Assembly (NCBI GenBank): GCA_025056115.1
Contig: JANWVM010000016.1
Location: forward strand, 1-49,804
Length of the DNA stretch: 49,804 nucleotides
Source of the DNA: Gloeomargarita sp. SKYG116
GTDB lineage: Bacteria; Cyanobacteriota; Cyanobacteriia; Gloeomargaritales; Gloeomargaritaceae
Direction: 5' to 3'
How positions within the stretch are numbered: position 1 is the first letter of the stretch; every line of letters begins with the position of its first letter. The notes under the pieces were generated by a model, which was not told where the DNA came from, did no database searches, and worked only from the letters and a program-made list of their open reading frames with translations. Shown here piece by piece: positions 8,783 through 17,632 of this stretch. A program made the translations under genes and the position numbers.

Positions 8783-9811
8783 TCATAACTGGACCCGTGG
8801 GTCAATTAGCGCTGTAATCAGGTCAATCGCAATACTCAAAACCACCACCACTACCCCAAAAAAGACGACAATCCCCTGTACAGTGGGGTAATCCCGCAGA
8901 TTGATAGCTTCGTACAATCGCTGGGCCAACCCCGGCCAAGAAAAGGTCACCTCGGTCACAATGGCGCCGCCCAGTAGGGAAGCCAAGGTTAACCCGAGGA
9001 TGGCGACGACCGGGATCAAGGCGTTGGGTAAAACGTGATGTTGCAAAATTTGCCGGTTGGGAATACCCCGCGCCCGCGCCGCTTCGACATAATCCCCTTG
9101 CCAACTGGCTCGCACCTGCACCCGCATCATGCGTTCCAGTACGCCGCTAATTACTACCCCCAGCGTCAGACTCGGCAACGCCAGATGGTGCAACGCAACC
9201 CCCAACTGTCGCCAATTCCCAGCCAGTAGGCTATCCAACACATACAAGCCAGTCGGGCCTTGGGGAGGTATGTCTTGCACCGGAAAGCGGGTCCCCAACG
9301 GAAACCAACCCCAGGCGACGCTCAAGCCCAACTGCAACAACATACCCAGCCAAAATAGGGGCACGGCATAGCTGACGATGCTGAACAATTTGCCGCCAAT
9401 TGCCAGGGGACTTCCCGGTGCGGAACTGCCGGTGACCAATCCCAGCCCCAGACCAATCACAGTTGCCACCAGAAAACCTGCCACGGCCAGTTCTATAGTT
9501 GCCGGTAAATAGGCCCCAATGATGTCGCGCACGGCCCGGCCCGGTTCGGTCAAAGACGTGCCTAAGTCCCCCCGTAATAATTGTCCTAGGTAGCGCAGGT
9601 ATTGCACCAGCAAGGGTTGGTCTAACCCCAACTGCACCCGCAGGGCTTCCTTGACGGCTGCCGGTGCCCGCCCCCCGTAGATAGCATCAACCGGATCGCC
9701 TGGCGTCGCTCGCAACAGCACAAACACCACCGTTACGACTGTCCAAATCATCACCGGCGCTAACAACAATCGCAGGATGAGGTAATCACGCAAACGCTGC
9801 CAACGCCCCAC
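8783..9811 (-). CDS. DppB/OppB-type ABC transporter permease
   Basis: 342 residues: an inner-membrane permease of the dipeptide/oligopeptide/nickel family. The N-terminal signature is RLLLAPVMIWTVVTVVFVLL followed by ATPGDPV. Several transmembrane stretches follow. The EAA-like loop near the C-terminus (EAARARGIPNRQILQHHVLPNAL) contacts the ATPase subunit, and the C-terminus ends in IDPRVQ. The partner permease (DppC), ATPases and binding protein are not in the window, as is common for scattered cyanobacterial transporters. The substrate is undefined. It is divergent from the DUF4346 gene, with 58 bp between the start codons. Confidence 0.92.
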   Translation of the reverse strand: MGRWQRLRDYLILRLLLAPVMIWTVVTVVFVLLRATPGDPVDAIYGGRAPAAVKEALRVQLGLDQPLLVQYLRYLGQLLRGDLGTSLTEPGRAVRDIIGAYLPATIELAVAGFLVATVIGLGLGLVTGSSAPGSPLAIGGKLFSIVSYAVPLFWLGMLLQLGLSVAWGWFPLGTRFPVQDIPPQGPTGLYVLDSLLAGNWRQLGVALHHLALPSLTLGVVISGVLERMMRVQVRASWQGDYVEAARARGIPNRQILQHHVLPNALIPVVAILGLTLASLLGGAIVTEVTFSWPGLAQRLYEAINLRDYPTVQGIVVFFGVVVVVLSIAIDLITALIDPRVQL

Positions 9812-9869
9812 AGGTGTTCCCCTCAGCCGTCACAATAGAAAAATACTCTAGTGCATCAGAACCCTGGCT

Positions 9870-10256
9870 ATGACCAATTGGGCAGAACAAATTCGGCAGA
9901 TTGACGAGAACCTGTCCAAACGTCATCTTGACCTCGACCCAGCCGGTTATTTCATTATCTACATAGACCCCCAGGAGGGTTATATCTACGCCAAGTGGTT
10001 CACCAATGTCATTGATGAGCGAGGACTGGCGGTTGATCCCGAAACCGGCAAACCCATTCCGGCGCGTGGGGGTCCTCCCCGGCAACCAGCGCACGTTTTT
10101 CGGGGTCGCACGGCCAAAGAAATCTGCGTACAAATTTTTGAAGAATGCACCGATTTTCAACCCGTCAGCCAACTGAGTCACGCCGCCTACTTGGGTCGCG
10201 AGTTGATGCGGGCAGAGATGGCCCTGGTGCGGGGCGAACCTTATGTCCAGGATTAA
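9870..10256 (+). CDS. DUF4346 protein
   Basis: 128 residues that match the cyanobacterial DUF4346 family. Features are LDPAGYFIIYIDPQEGYIYAKWF at residues 20-42, a central Pro/Gly-rich loop with FRGRTAKEICVQIFEE, and the tail SHAAYLGRELMRAEMAL. In other cyanobacteria the same domain occurs on its own or attached to dihydropteroate-synthase-like proteins. Its biochemical role is unknown. No signal peptide or membrane segment is present. It lies 10 bp upstream of surE on the same strand, so the two are probably co-transcribed. Confidence 0.82.
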   Translation: MTNWAEQIRQIDENLSKRHLDLDPAGYFIIYIDPQEGYIYAKWFTNVIDERGLAVDPETGKPIPARGGPPRQPAHVFRGRTAKEICVQIFEECTDFQPVSQLSHAAYLGRELMRAEMALVRGEPYVQD

Positions 10257-10266
10257 CTAAGCAAGC

Positions 10267-10953
10267 ATGGCTATCCTGTTGACCAACGACGACGGGATTG
10301 ACGCACCGGGGTTGCAGGTGTTGCGGCAGGTCTTACCCCAGGCGTTCGTGGCAGCTCCCGCGCAGGAATGGTCGGGTTGTGGTCACCAAATCACCACCCG
10401 CCAGCCGATTCCGGTAACCCAACGCCACGCCGCTTGCTACGCCGTGCAGGGCACACCGGTGGATTGCGTGCGCTTGACGCTGGCCCATTGGCAACCCCAG
10501 ACCAGGTGGGTGATTGCCGGCATTAACCAGGGTGCCAATTTGGGGGTGGATATGTACGCATCTGGGACGGTGGCCGCCGTGCGCGAAGCAGCTTTGCATC
10601 GGATTCCAGCCATTGCCCTGTCGCAGTATCAACGCCGGGGACAACCCATTGATTGGCAGCGCACACAGCACTGGCTCGCACGAGTTTTAGCTCTCCTGTT
10701 GACCAAGCCAGAACCGGGCAGTTTTTGGAATGTGAATTTCCCCCACCTGGACAATGACAGTCCCGACCCAGACATCATTTTTTGTGCGCCCTGCACCCAA
10801 CCCTTGCCTATCCAGTACCAGGCTACGCCCGCCGGGTATGTATATCAGGGAGTGTATCACCAGCGCCCCAGCGACCCCTACAGCGACGTGGCCGTGTGTC
10901 TAGGGGGACAGATTGCCGTCAGCCGGGTTCCGGTGTGTCAGGCGCTCCAGTGA
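10267..10953 (+). CDS. surE: 5'/3'-nucleotidase SurE
   Basis: 228 residues. SurE hydrolyses phosphate from nucleoside 5'- and 3'-monophosphates and short polyphosphates in the cytosol, using a divalent metal. The metal site is visible: Asp8-Asp9 in LLTNDDGIDAPG, a Ser/Gly region in PAQEWSGCGHQIT, and Asn in GINQGANLG. The substrate loop YASGTVAAVREA follows, and the late segment YHQRPSDPYSDVAV carries the conserved SD pattern. The length is slightly short but complete. The 3' end overlaps glgP by 16 bp on the opposite strand. Confidence 0.94.
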   Translation: MAILLTNDDGIDAPGLQVLRQVLPQAFVAAPAQEWSGCGHQITTRQPIPVTQRHAACYAVQGTPVDCVRLTLAHWQPQTRWVIAGINQGANLGVDMYASGTVAAVREAALHRIPAIALSQYQRRGQPIDWQRTQHWLARVLALLLTKPEPGSFWNVNFPHLDNDSPDPDIIFCAPCTQPLPIQYQATPAGYVYQGVYHQRPSDPYSDVAVCLGGQIAVSRVPVCQALQ

Positions 10954-13493
10954 ACCAGCCCCAGTTCAAAAGGATCCGCTAGGTCGGGATGCTGGGGTAG
11001 GATGCGCACGGCAAACCCTTGTAGCCCACTGGTGGCGTAGCGCACTTCTCCCGTGTAGCGGCAACTGCCGTCCGCTTGCCGGTCCTGGTAGGTCATGGGC
11101 ATCACTCGCCCCACTGGGATCAACCCGCTGGCGTCCACCTCTCCCTGGTACAACTGCACCTGTACTTCCTCGGGTTGCAACACCCCTAGATTAATGCGCG
11201 CCGTCACCTGGATCGGTTCGTTGACCCGCACTTCTTTGGGAGCATCGACAGTCACGTCCAGAATCTTGATCTCGTACCAATGCTGAAAGACCCGCGCCTT
11301 CCATTCAGCCAACACCTGGGCCTTGGCATACCCCTGTTCCGCCATCTGATACCACCGGTCGCTCACCGGGAAATAGGCCCGCTCGGCGTACTCCTGCACC
11401 ATCCGTTCTGTGTTAAAGCGTGGCGTATTGATGCGAATCGCTGCTTTCATCTTGGCAATCCACTCCCGGGGCAACCCCTCCTGGTCTCGCTGGTAATACA
11501 ATGGCAAGACGTCTTCTTCCAAAATCTGGTACAGCGCATTGGCCTCAATCTCGTCCTGCAGGGTGGTATCGGCGTACTCCTCGCCCCGACCGATAGGCCA
11601 GCCCGTGTTCACGTAATCCGCTTCTGCCCACCAACCGTCCAAAGTGCTCAGGCTGGGAACGCCGTTCATGGCCGCTTTCATGCCGCTGGTGCCTGAGGCT
11701 TCCCGGGGTCGCCGGGGATTATTCAACCACACGTCGCAACCCGCCACCATCAACCGGGACAGGTGAATATCGTAATTGGGGACAAAGACAATTTGCCGCT
11801 CCAGGCCGTGTTCCTTGGCAAAGTGAACAATCTCACGGATCATTTCCTTGCCGGGGTGGTCTTTGGGGTGGGCTTTCCCAGCAAAGATAAATTGAATTGG
11901 GCGTTGCCGGTCCGAGAGCAATTTCAGCAGCCGCTCCGGAGAGTGCAGAATCAACGTGGCCCGCTTGTAGGTGGCAAAGCGCCGGGCAAAGCCAATGGTG
12001 AGGGCTTCGGGGTCGAGCACTTCCCGGGTTTTGCGGATTTCGGCTTGGGATGCCCCCCGTTCTTCCAGCGCCCGCCGCAAGCGCTCCCGAATGGACAAGA
12101 TCATCTGCATCTTGGCCCGGTCGTGGATGCGCCAGAGTTCCTCATCGGGAATCGTCTCCACCCGTTGCCATTCCGGGGCGTCTGTTCCCAAGGCCCACCA
12201 GTCCGGCCCGATGTAACGCTGGTAGAGATTCTGGGTCGCCGGGGCCACACAACTGCGGGCATGCACCCCATTGGTAATGGCATGAATCGGCACTTCGCTC
12301 TCCGGTGTCGGCCCCCACAACGAGCAAAACATCTGGCGACTGACGCGGGCGTGCAATTGACTTACCCCATTGACAAAACTCGCCATGCGCATCGCAAAGA
12401 CGGCCATGTTGAAGGGCGCTTGAAAATCGCCGGTGTGTTCTCGCCCCAGGGAGAGAAATTCCTGCTCCGACAAGCCAAAAATTTCCCGGTAGCGCCCCAG
12501 GTAGTACAGGATTTTGTCGGGGGGAAACAGGTCAATGCCCGCCGGCACCGGGGTATGGGTGGTAAACACTTGACTGGCCCGCACCGCTTCTCTAGCCGCT
12601 GCGAAACTCAAGCCTTTTTCCTGGACCAGTTCCCGCATCCGCTCCAGGGACAAAAACGCCGAGTGCCCCTCATTCATGTGATAGACCGATGGTTGCAACC
12701 CCAGCGCTCGCAACGCCTTCACCCCGCCGATACCCAGCATGATTTCCTGGTGAATCCGCACATCAATATCGCCGCCGTAGAGCTGGTCGGTAATGTCCTG
12801 GTCGTAGGGATTGTTAGGGGGGATATTAGTATCGAGCAAATACAACGGCACCCGGCCCACATCCACCCGCCAAATCCGGGCATAGACCACCCGCTGGGGA
12901 AAGATCACTTCAATGCGCAATTCCGACCCGTCCGGGCGGCGCTCCAGGTGCAGGGGCAAATTGTAGAAGTCATTGATGGGATAACGCTCCTGTTGCCAGC
13001 CGTCCGCCGTGAGGTATTGCTGGAAGTAGCCCTGCTGGTACAATAGCCCCACCCCCACTAAAGGTAACCCCAGGTCGCTGGCGGATTTCAGGTGGTCGCC
13101 CGCTAAAACACCCAGGCCCCCCGAATAGATGGGCAACGCCGTTGTCAAGCCAAACTCCGCCGAAAAATAGGCATAGCAGTCCTGGGGGTGGGCGCGATGA
13201 CGCTCGTACCACGTCCGTTCCCGGCGATAAGTCTCAAACTCTTGCTGCGCCCGTTCCAGATGCGCCAGAAAGCCATCATCCTGGGCTGCCGCCTGCAACC
13301 GTTCCTGGCTGATTGTCCCTAGCATCAACACCGGATTATGGCGACTTTCTTCCCATAACTCCGGGTCTAACCGGCGAAATAGCTCTTTGACTTCATCGCT
13401 CCAGTCCCAGTACAGGTTGTAGGCCAACGTGCGCAGGGGTTCTAGAACTGGGGGCAAGCTCGGGGAAACCTTAAACGTGCGAATCGGACGCAT
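10938..13493 (-). CDS. glgP: alpha-glucan (glycogen) phosphorylase
   Basis: 851 residues from the ATG at 13491-13493 (MRPIRTFKVSP). The frame stays open upstream to 13730, but that part overlaps mntB and has no family-like sequence. This is a GT35 phosphorylase of the short type with a DUF3417-like N-terminus (LAYNLYWDWSDEVKELFRRLDPELWE). It releases glucose-1-phosphate from glycogen using PLP. Visible motifs are YFSAEFGLTTALPIYSGGLGVLAGDH near the N-terminus, TTHTPVPAGID, HAITNGVH, FVPNYDIHLSRLMVAGCDVWLNNPRRPREASGTSGMKAAMNG (PLP-Lys region) and LDGWWAE. It starts 74 bp downstream of mntB and may be read from the mnt operon. Confidence 0.93.
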   Translation of the reverse strand: MRPIRTFKVSPSLPPVLEPLRTLAYNLYWDWSDEVKELFRRLDPELWEESRHNPVLMLGTISQERLQAAAQDDGFLAHLERAQQEFETYRRERTWYERHRAHPQDCYAYFSAEFGLTTALPIYSGGLGVLAGDHLKSASDLGLPLVGVGLLYQQGYFQQYLTADGWQQERYPINDFYNLPLHLERRPDGSELRIEVIFPQRVVYARIWRVDVGRVPLYLLDTNIPPNNPYDQDITDQLYGGDIDVRIHQEIMLGIGGVKALRALGLQPSVYHMNEGHSAFLSLERMRELVQEKGLSFAAAREAVRASQVFTTHTPVPAGIDLFPPDKILYYLGRYREIFGLSEQEFLSLGREHTGDFQAPFNMAVFAMRMASFVNGVSQLHARVSRQMFCSLWGPTPESEVPIHAITNGVHARSCVAPATQNLYQRYIGPDWWALGTDAPEWQRVETIPDEELWRIHDRAKMQMILSIRERLRRALEERGASQAEIRKTREVLDPEALTIGFARRFATYKRATLILHSPERLLKLLSDRQRPIQFIFAGKAHPKDHPGKEMIREIVHFAKEHGLERQIVFVPNYDIHLSRLMVAGCDVWLNNPRRPREASGTSGMKAAMNGVPSLSTLDGWWAEADYVNTGWPIGRGEEYADTTLQDEIEANALYQILEEDVLPLYYQRDQEGLPREWIAKMKAAIRINTPRFNTERMVQEYAERAYFPVSDRWYQMAEQGYAKAQVLAEWKARVFQHWYEIKILDVTVDAPKEVRVNEPIQVTARINLGVLQPEEVQVQLYQGEVDASGLIPVGRVMPMTYQDRQADGSCRYTGEVRYATSGLQGFAVRILPQHPDLADPFELGLVHWSA

Positions 13494-13567
13494 GACATGA
13501 CGGGCAAACCACTGGTTTTCAGTGTAGTTCCTCGCGGAATGGCTAGCTGGCTTTTTTAAGGTCAGTT

Positions 13568-14398
13568 TCAGACCCGCCGCCGCCACAACCCATACTTGGG
13601 AGCAAACACCAGCGCCAGCACAAACAGCAGCGTTTGCGCCAGGACAATACAGCCCCCAGTGGACGCATCCAGGTAATAGCTCGCATAAGTGCCCATCACT
13701 CCCGCCGTGACCCCCACCGTTGCTGCCCAACCCATCATGGCCGGAAACCGGTCTGTTAATAAATAAGCCGTTGCCCCTGGCGTGATTAACATCGCCACCA
13801 CCAGCACTACACCCACCGCCTGCATCGCCACCACAATCGTCAAAGACAACAGCGTCAGCAGCACGTAATACAGCCGGTCAATATCCATCCCAATCGTGCG
13901 GGCATGCACCGGGTCAAAACAGAGCAATACCAGGTCATGTTTCAACGCCCACACCACCCCTAGTACCAGCGCACCAATCACCAAAGTTTGCCCCATCTCC
14001 TGCGCCGGCATCCCTAGCAAATTGCCAAACAAAATATGCAAAAAATCCACCTGGCCTGGCGTCTTGGAAATCAACACCAACCCCAGGGCAAAAAAGCCGG
14101 TAAATACCAACCCAATCGTCGTATCCTCTTTCAAACGGGTTTGTTGCTGAATCCAACCCATCAATAACACCGCTGCCAGCCCGAAGAGCAACGCTCCCAG
14201 CGCCAATGGCAACCCCAACGCATAAGCCAGCACCACCCCCGGCGTCACCGCATGACTGACCGCATCTCCCAGCAGCGCCCAGCCCCGCAGCGTCACAAAA
14301 CAGGACAACACCCCGCACACCAGCCCCACAAACGCACTCATCGCCAGGGCCTTGACCATAAACTCATACTGCCAAGGAGCCATCAACCAGTCCGCCAT
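13568..14398 (-). CDS. mntB: manganese ABC transporter permease MntB
   Basis: 276 residues, strongly hydrophobic with about eight membrane segments. It is an ABC-3 family permease for Mn2+/Zn2+/Fe2+. Typical stretches are LRGWALLGDAVSHAVTPGVVLAY, the HARTIGMD loop that contacts the ATPase, and AMQAVGVVLVVAMLITPGATAYLL. It is the third gene of the mntC-mntA-mntB operon, starting 2 bp after the ATPase gene. Manganese is assigned from the binding protein, which is MntC-like. Mn2+ import feeds the photosystem II oxygen-evolving cluster. Confidence 0.92.
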   Translation of the reverse strand: MADWLMAPWQYEFMVKALAMSAFVGLVCGVLSCFVTLRGWALLGDAVSHAVTPGVVLAYALGLPLALGALLFGLAAVLLMGWIQQQTRLKEDTTIGLVFTGFFALGLVLISKTPGQVDFLHILFGNLLGMPAQEMGQTLVIGALVLGVVWALKHDLVLLCFDPVHARTIGMDIDRLYYVLLTLLSLTIVVAMQAVGVVLVVAMLITPGATAYLLTDRFPAMMGWAATVGVTAGVMGTYASYYLDASTGGCIVLAQTLLFVLALVFAPKYGLWRRRV

Positions 14399-14400
14399 CC

Positions 14401-15126
14401 TTAACCCCCCGGTTGCCAGCCAAAGGTGCGGTGAAGATTTTCGGGGGTAAAGACCTCCGGTGTCGCGCCGTAGGCCAGGACCGTTTTATTGATCAAAATC
14501 ACCTGGTCGCAAAACGTGGCAACCGTCCCCCAATCGTGGGTCGCCACCAGAATCGTATGACCCTGACGCCGCAGTTCGAGCAGCAATTGCATCAGCGCCC
14601 GCTCGGTTGGTATATCCACCCCATTAAACGGTTCATCAAGTAACAAAATGGGCGCTTGTTGGGCCAAGGCTCTCGCCAAGAACGCGCGTTTTTTTTGCCC
14701 CCCCGACAGTTCACCGATGGGACGATGGCGTAACTCCCACATCTCCACTTGTTGCAAACTCGCCTGCACAATGCGCCAGTCAATCGCACGGGGCACCCGC
14801 CAACCATTCATATAGCCATACCGTCCCATCATCACCACATCTTGCACCGTCACCGGAAACTGCCAATCCACCTGTTCACTTTGGGGCAGATAGGCCAGCC
14901 ATCCCCGTTTTTGCGCCACTGGCACCGGCAAGCCTTCAATCCATATCCGGCCCGTTTTGGGGCGAATAAATCCCATGATGGTTTTCAACAGGGTTGATTT
15001 GCCGCTGCCGTTCATGCCGACCAGTCCGACAATCACTCCCGGCGGTAAACTGAAATTGACCCCGTGTAGGGCAATTTGATGATGGTACGCAACCGTGACA
15101 TTGTCTAGGGCAATGCGCTGGGTCAT
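14401..15126 (-). CDS. mntA: manganese ABC transporter ATPase MntA
   Basis: 241 residues: ATP-binding subunit of a metal-type ABC importer. Walker A is GMNGSGKST (about residues 37-45), the Q-loop is LPQSEQVDW, the signature LSGGQKKRAFLARAL, Walker B ILLLDEPFNGVD, and the switch His is in ATHDWGT. The start overlaps the mntC stop in an ATGA arrangement, and mntB follows after 2 bp, indicating translational coupling. It is named after the Synechocystis mntCAB order, which is also the order here. Confidence 0.93.
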   Translation of the reverse strand: MTQRIALDNVTVAYHHQIALHGVNFSLPPGVIVGLVGMNGSGKSTLLKTIMGFIRPKTGRIWIEGLPVPVAQKRGWLAYLPQSEQVDWQFPVTVQDVVMMGRYGYMNGWRVPRAIDWRIVQASLQQVEMWELRHRPIGELSGGQKKRAFLARALAQQAPILLLDEPFNGVDIPTERALMQLLLELRRQGHTILVATHDWGTVATFCDQVILINKTVLAYGATPEVFTPENLHRTFGWQPGG

Positions 15127-16028
15127 GGGATTTTCTCCAGGGATAAACGCATAGAAAAACCTTGCTGAAGCGTGTTGAGATTGTGTTCCAAAAGTCGCAC
15201 ATAGGTGGGGGCTGGGCCAGTCGCAACCGTGAGCGAATCTACGTATAAAATCCCGCCAAATCGAGCGCCCGTTTCCCGAGCCACTTGCTGTTGGGCTTGC
15301 GGATTCACCGTACTCTCACAAAACACCACCGGAATCTGTCGCGCTCGCACCTGGTCGATCACCCGGCGAATTTGTTGAGGCGTGCCCTCCTGCTCCGCAT
15401 TCATCGGCCACAGGTAGAGCGGTTGGAATCCATAATCCCGCGCCATATAACCAAACGCGCCTTCACACGTCACCAGGTACCGCCGGTGGGCTGGAATGGA
15501 CTGCCAAAACTGCTGAAACTTCTGGTCAAACGCCCGGATTTGTTGCTGATACCGCTGCGCATTTTGGGTGTAGAAATGGGCATGGTCTGGGTCAATCCGG
15601 CTCAACGCTTGACGGATATTGTCTACGTAAATCAACGCCAGGCGGGGCGACATCCAGGCGTGGGGGTCGGGTTGACCGGGAGCGATCATCACTGGTGTAA
15701 TGCCCGCGCTGACCGTCACTCTAGGGACATGCTGTAGCTGTTGGTAAAACCGCTCGGTCCATTGTTCCAATCCCAGCCCGTTTTCTAGAACCAACCGCGC
15801 TTGCTGGATACGGGCGATCTCCCGCGGCGTGGGTTCATAACTGTGAATTTCCACCCCCGGTTTGACGAGGGATTCGACTCGCATCCGGTCGCCAGCCACT
15901 TGCTGGGCCATGTCTGCGATGACCGTAAACGTGGCGAGTACGACCGGTTCACTGGCTGATTCAACCCCTGGCCGACACCCCACCAGCCCCCAAACCACCA
16001 ACCATACCCAGAAACGCCGCCGTGGCAT
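15123..16028 (-). CDS. mntC: manganese-binding lipoprotein MntC
   Basis: 301 residues. The N-terminal signal peptide (RRRFWVWLVVWGLVGC) ends in a lipobox Cys, so the protein is probably anchored on the periplasmic face of the inner membrane. It belongs to the cluster A-I metal-binding protein family and closely resembles Synechocystis MntC. The ligand regions are kept: His in EIHSYEPTP, His in DPHAWMSP, acidic residue in TCEGAFGYMARDYG, and Asp in LYVDSLT. The cysteines (TCEG and FCEST) that form the disulfide in MntC are also present. It is the first gene of the operon. The start at 16026-16028 lies just downstream of paired 11-bp repeats (16035-16103). Confidence 0.94.
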   Translation of the reverse strand: MPRRRFWVWLVVWGLVGCRPGVESASEPVVLATFTVIADMAQQVAGDRMRVESLVKPGVEIHSYEPTPREIARIQQARLVLENGLGLEQWTERFYQQLQHVPRVTVSAGITPVMIAPGQPDPHAWMSPRLALIYVDNIRQALSRIDPDHAHFYTQNAQRYQQQIRAFDQKFQQFWQSIPAHRRYLVTCEGAFGYMARDYGFQPLYLWPMNAEQEGTPQQIRRVIDQVRARQIPVVFCESTVNPQAQQQVARETGARFGGILYVDSLTVATGPAPTYVRLLEHNLNTLQQGFSMRLSLEKIP

Positions 16029-16034
16029 GGGCTT

Positions 16035-16103
16035 TTCATAATCACTTCATAATCTTGAGCTTACCACAGCGGGGCGACCGCTTTTCATAGTGTTTTCATG
16101 ATT
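16035..16103 (-). promoter_or_regulatory. two pairs of 11-bp-spaced direct repeats upstream of mntC
   Basis: On the plus strand TTCATAATC occurs at 16035-16043 and again at 16046-16054. A second pair, TTTTCATAG and TTTTCATGA, begins at 16082 and 16093. Each pair has an exact 11-bp period, the usual geometry for an OmpR/PhoB-family dimer. In cyanobacteria mntCAB is repressed by the OmpR-type regulator ManR when Mn2+ is plentiful. The first pair lies 7-26 nt before the mntC start codon, where binding would block transcription. ManR as the binder is inference. Confidence 0.55.
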
Positions 16104-16229
16104 GCGGGAACGACCGTGGAGTCGCGGGAGCTGGTCAGGGTATTCAAAGCGGGGTTGCAGGCAACGGGAACCGGCTAGGCGGGCCGATGGCTTGGGTAAA
16201 ATGAGTCTGCTGGGTCAAAAGCGGTCGGC

Positions 16230-17285
16230 ATGGTCAACTATCTCATTTTTCTGGCGCTCAACACCGGGATTTTTGCTCTGTTTAGTCTGGGGTTGAATTT
16301 GCAGTGGGGGGTGACGGGGCTGATCAATTTCGGCCATGTGGCGTTCATGACCATCGGGGCCTACACCACCGTGTTGCTCACCCTGCAGGGGATGGCCTGG
16401 GTATGGGCAATGGCGATTGGGATGGCGCTGGCGGCGGTTTTAGCGGTGGTGCTGGGACTGACCACGTTGCGCCTGCGGGAAGATTACCTGGCGATTCTCA
16501 CCATTGGCGCGTCGGAATTGGTGCGGTTGATTGCCCTCAATGAGCAGTGGTTGACGCGGGGCGCTCTAGGACTCTTTAGTTATCCATTACCGTGGCAGGG
16601 GGAATGGAGTCGCTGGCCGGCCCTAGTGCTCTGGACGGTGGTGTTTGGCGTTAGCCTGCGGCAATTGGGTTACGGCCTGCGGGTGCCGCTGCGCTTCCAG
16701 CGAGGATTGATTATTGCAGCAGGAGTGCTGATTCTGGTGATTTACTTGGCCGGTCTCGCAGCGCTGACCCAAGGGGATTACAAAGTACGTTTGCTGGTTC
16801 TCCTAGCAGCCGCGCTGGTGGGCACATTTTTAGTGCTGGAGCGGTTGAGTCACTCCCCCTGGGGTCGGTTGCTCAAGGGGATTCGGGAAGATGAAATTGC
16901 CGTGCAAGCCCTGGGAAAAAATGTATTTATTTACAAACTGCATAGCTTGATCCTGGGGGGGATTATTGGTGGGCTGAGTGGTGCATTTTATGCTTGGCAA
17001 TTGACGTTTATCAATCCCGAATCCTTCGTGCCGTTGATTACATTTCAAGCCTGGATGATTGTAATTATTGGCGGGGGCGGCAATCACGCCGGAACGCTAC
17101 TAGGGGCCCTCATTTTTTGGCTGTATGACTCGCTGACCCGCTTCGTTTTACCGGCGTTAATCCCCCTAGATGGGGCGCGGATGGGAGCCTTGCGGGTGAT
17201 GATTATTGGTTTGCTACTTATCCTCGTGCTGGTGTGGCGTCCCCAGGGGTTGCTGGGTAAGAAAGAAGAATTGATCCTCAATTGA
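16230..17285 (+). CDS. NatD/LivM-type branched-chain/neutral amino acid permease
   Basis: 351 residues, a polytopic inner-membrane permease of the LivM family. The N-terminus reads FLALNTGIFALFSLGLNLQ, followed by GVTGLINFGHVAFMTIGAYT and the family pattern LRLREDYLAILTIGASE. The ATPase-contact loop near the end reads LKGIREDEIAVQALGKN. It resembles Synechocystis NatD (neutral amino acid transporter). UrtC is a less likely alternative, since no urt genes are nearby. Partner subunits are absent from the window. It is divergent from mntC and shares the 201-bp upstream region. Confidence 0.85.
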   Translation: MVNYLIFLALNTGIFALFSLGLNLQWGVTGLINFGHVAFMTIGAYTTVLLTLQGMAWVWAMAIGMALAAVLAVVLGLTTLRLREDYLAILTIGASELVRLIALNEQWLTRGALGLFSYPLPWQGEWSRWPALVLWTVVFGVSLRQLGYGLRVPLRFQRGLIIAAGVLILVIYLAGLAALTQGDYKVRLLVLLAAALVGTFLVLERLSHSPWGRLLKGIREDEIAVQALGKNVFIYKLHSLILGGIIGGLSGAFYAWQLTFINPESFVPLITFQAWMIVIIGGGGNHAGTLLGALIFWLYDSLTRFVLPALIPLDGARMGALRVMIIGLLLILVLVWRPQGLLGKKEELILN

Positions 17286-17406
17286 CAATTTACAAATCTT
17301 TACTCTGTTGCTAGGATGGGGTAGCCGGTGTTCCGTTAAGCATCCATAAGGTTCGCTCCGGTTGGTCCTGCGCAGGAACACCGGGCACCAACAAGCATTA
17401 AGCCAC

Positions 17407-17505
17407 TACAGCGAAGCCGCTTCAGTTTGTCAGAGAGATGAAAGAAAAACCAAGGGGCTGTAGCCTGCGACTGAAGGGATGACAACCATGGGTCACTCAG
17501 CTATA
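17407..17505 (-). repeat. MITE family 2, copy c
   Basis: A 99-bp element from TACAGCGAAGCCGCTTC to CACTCAGCTATA, with the family blocks AGTTTGTCAGAGAG, AAAAACCAAGGGGCTG and CCTGCGAC. It is in reverse orientation relative to copy a. A diverged further half-copy continues to about 17576 (GACCCGCAACCTGCCAAGCG). These fill most of the 347-bp gap between the NatD-like gene and the methyltransferase gene. Confidence 0.75.
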
Positions 17506-17632
17506 GGCCCACCTTGGCAAAGAAAGAACCACCAGCACGACCCGCAACCTGCCAAGCGTAAATAGCGCAGCAACTATGAGCAGGCGGCTCAAATGCGTAC
17601 CACCAACACTGGGAAGTAGGCAGCAGGTCGTG

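Noticed and set aside
11763..13046. 427-codon open frame on the plus strand
   Set aside because: It lies antisense within glgP, is rich in Pro/Gly/His/Arg as expected for a shadow frame of GC-rich DNA, and shows no domain.
13494..13730. N-terminal extension of the glycogen phosphorylase frame (79 extra codons)
   Set aside because: It overlaps mntB, has a composition unlike the family, and the conserved protein begins at the ATG at 13491-13493.
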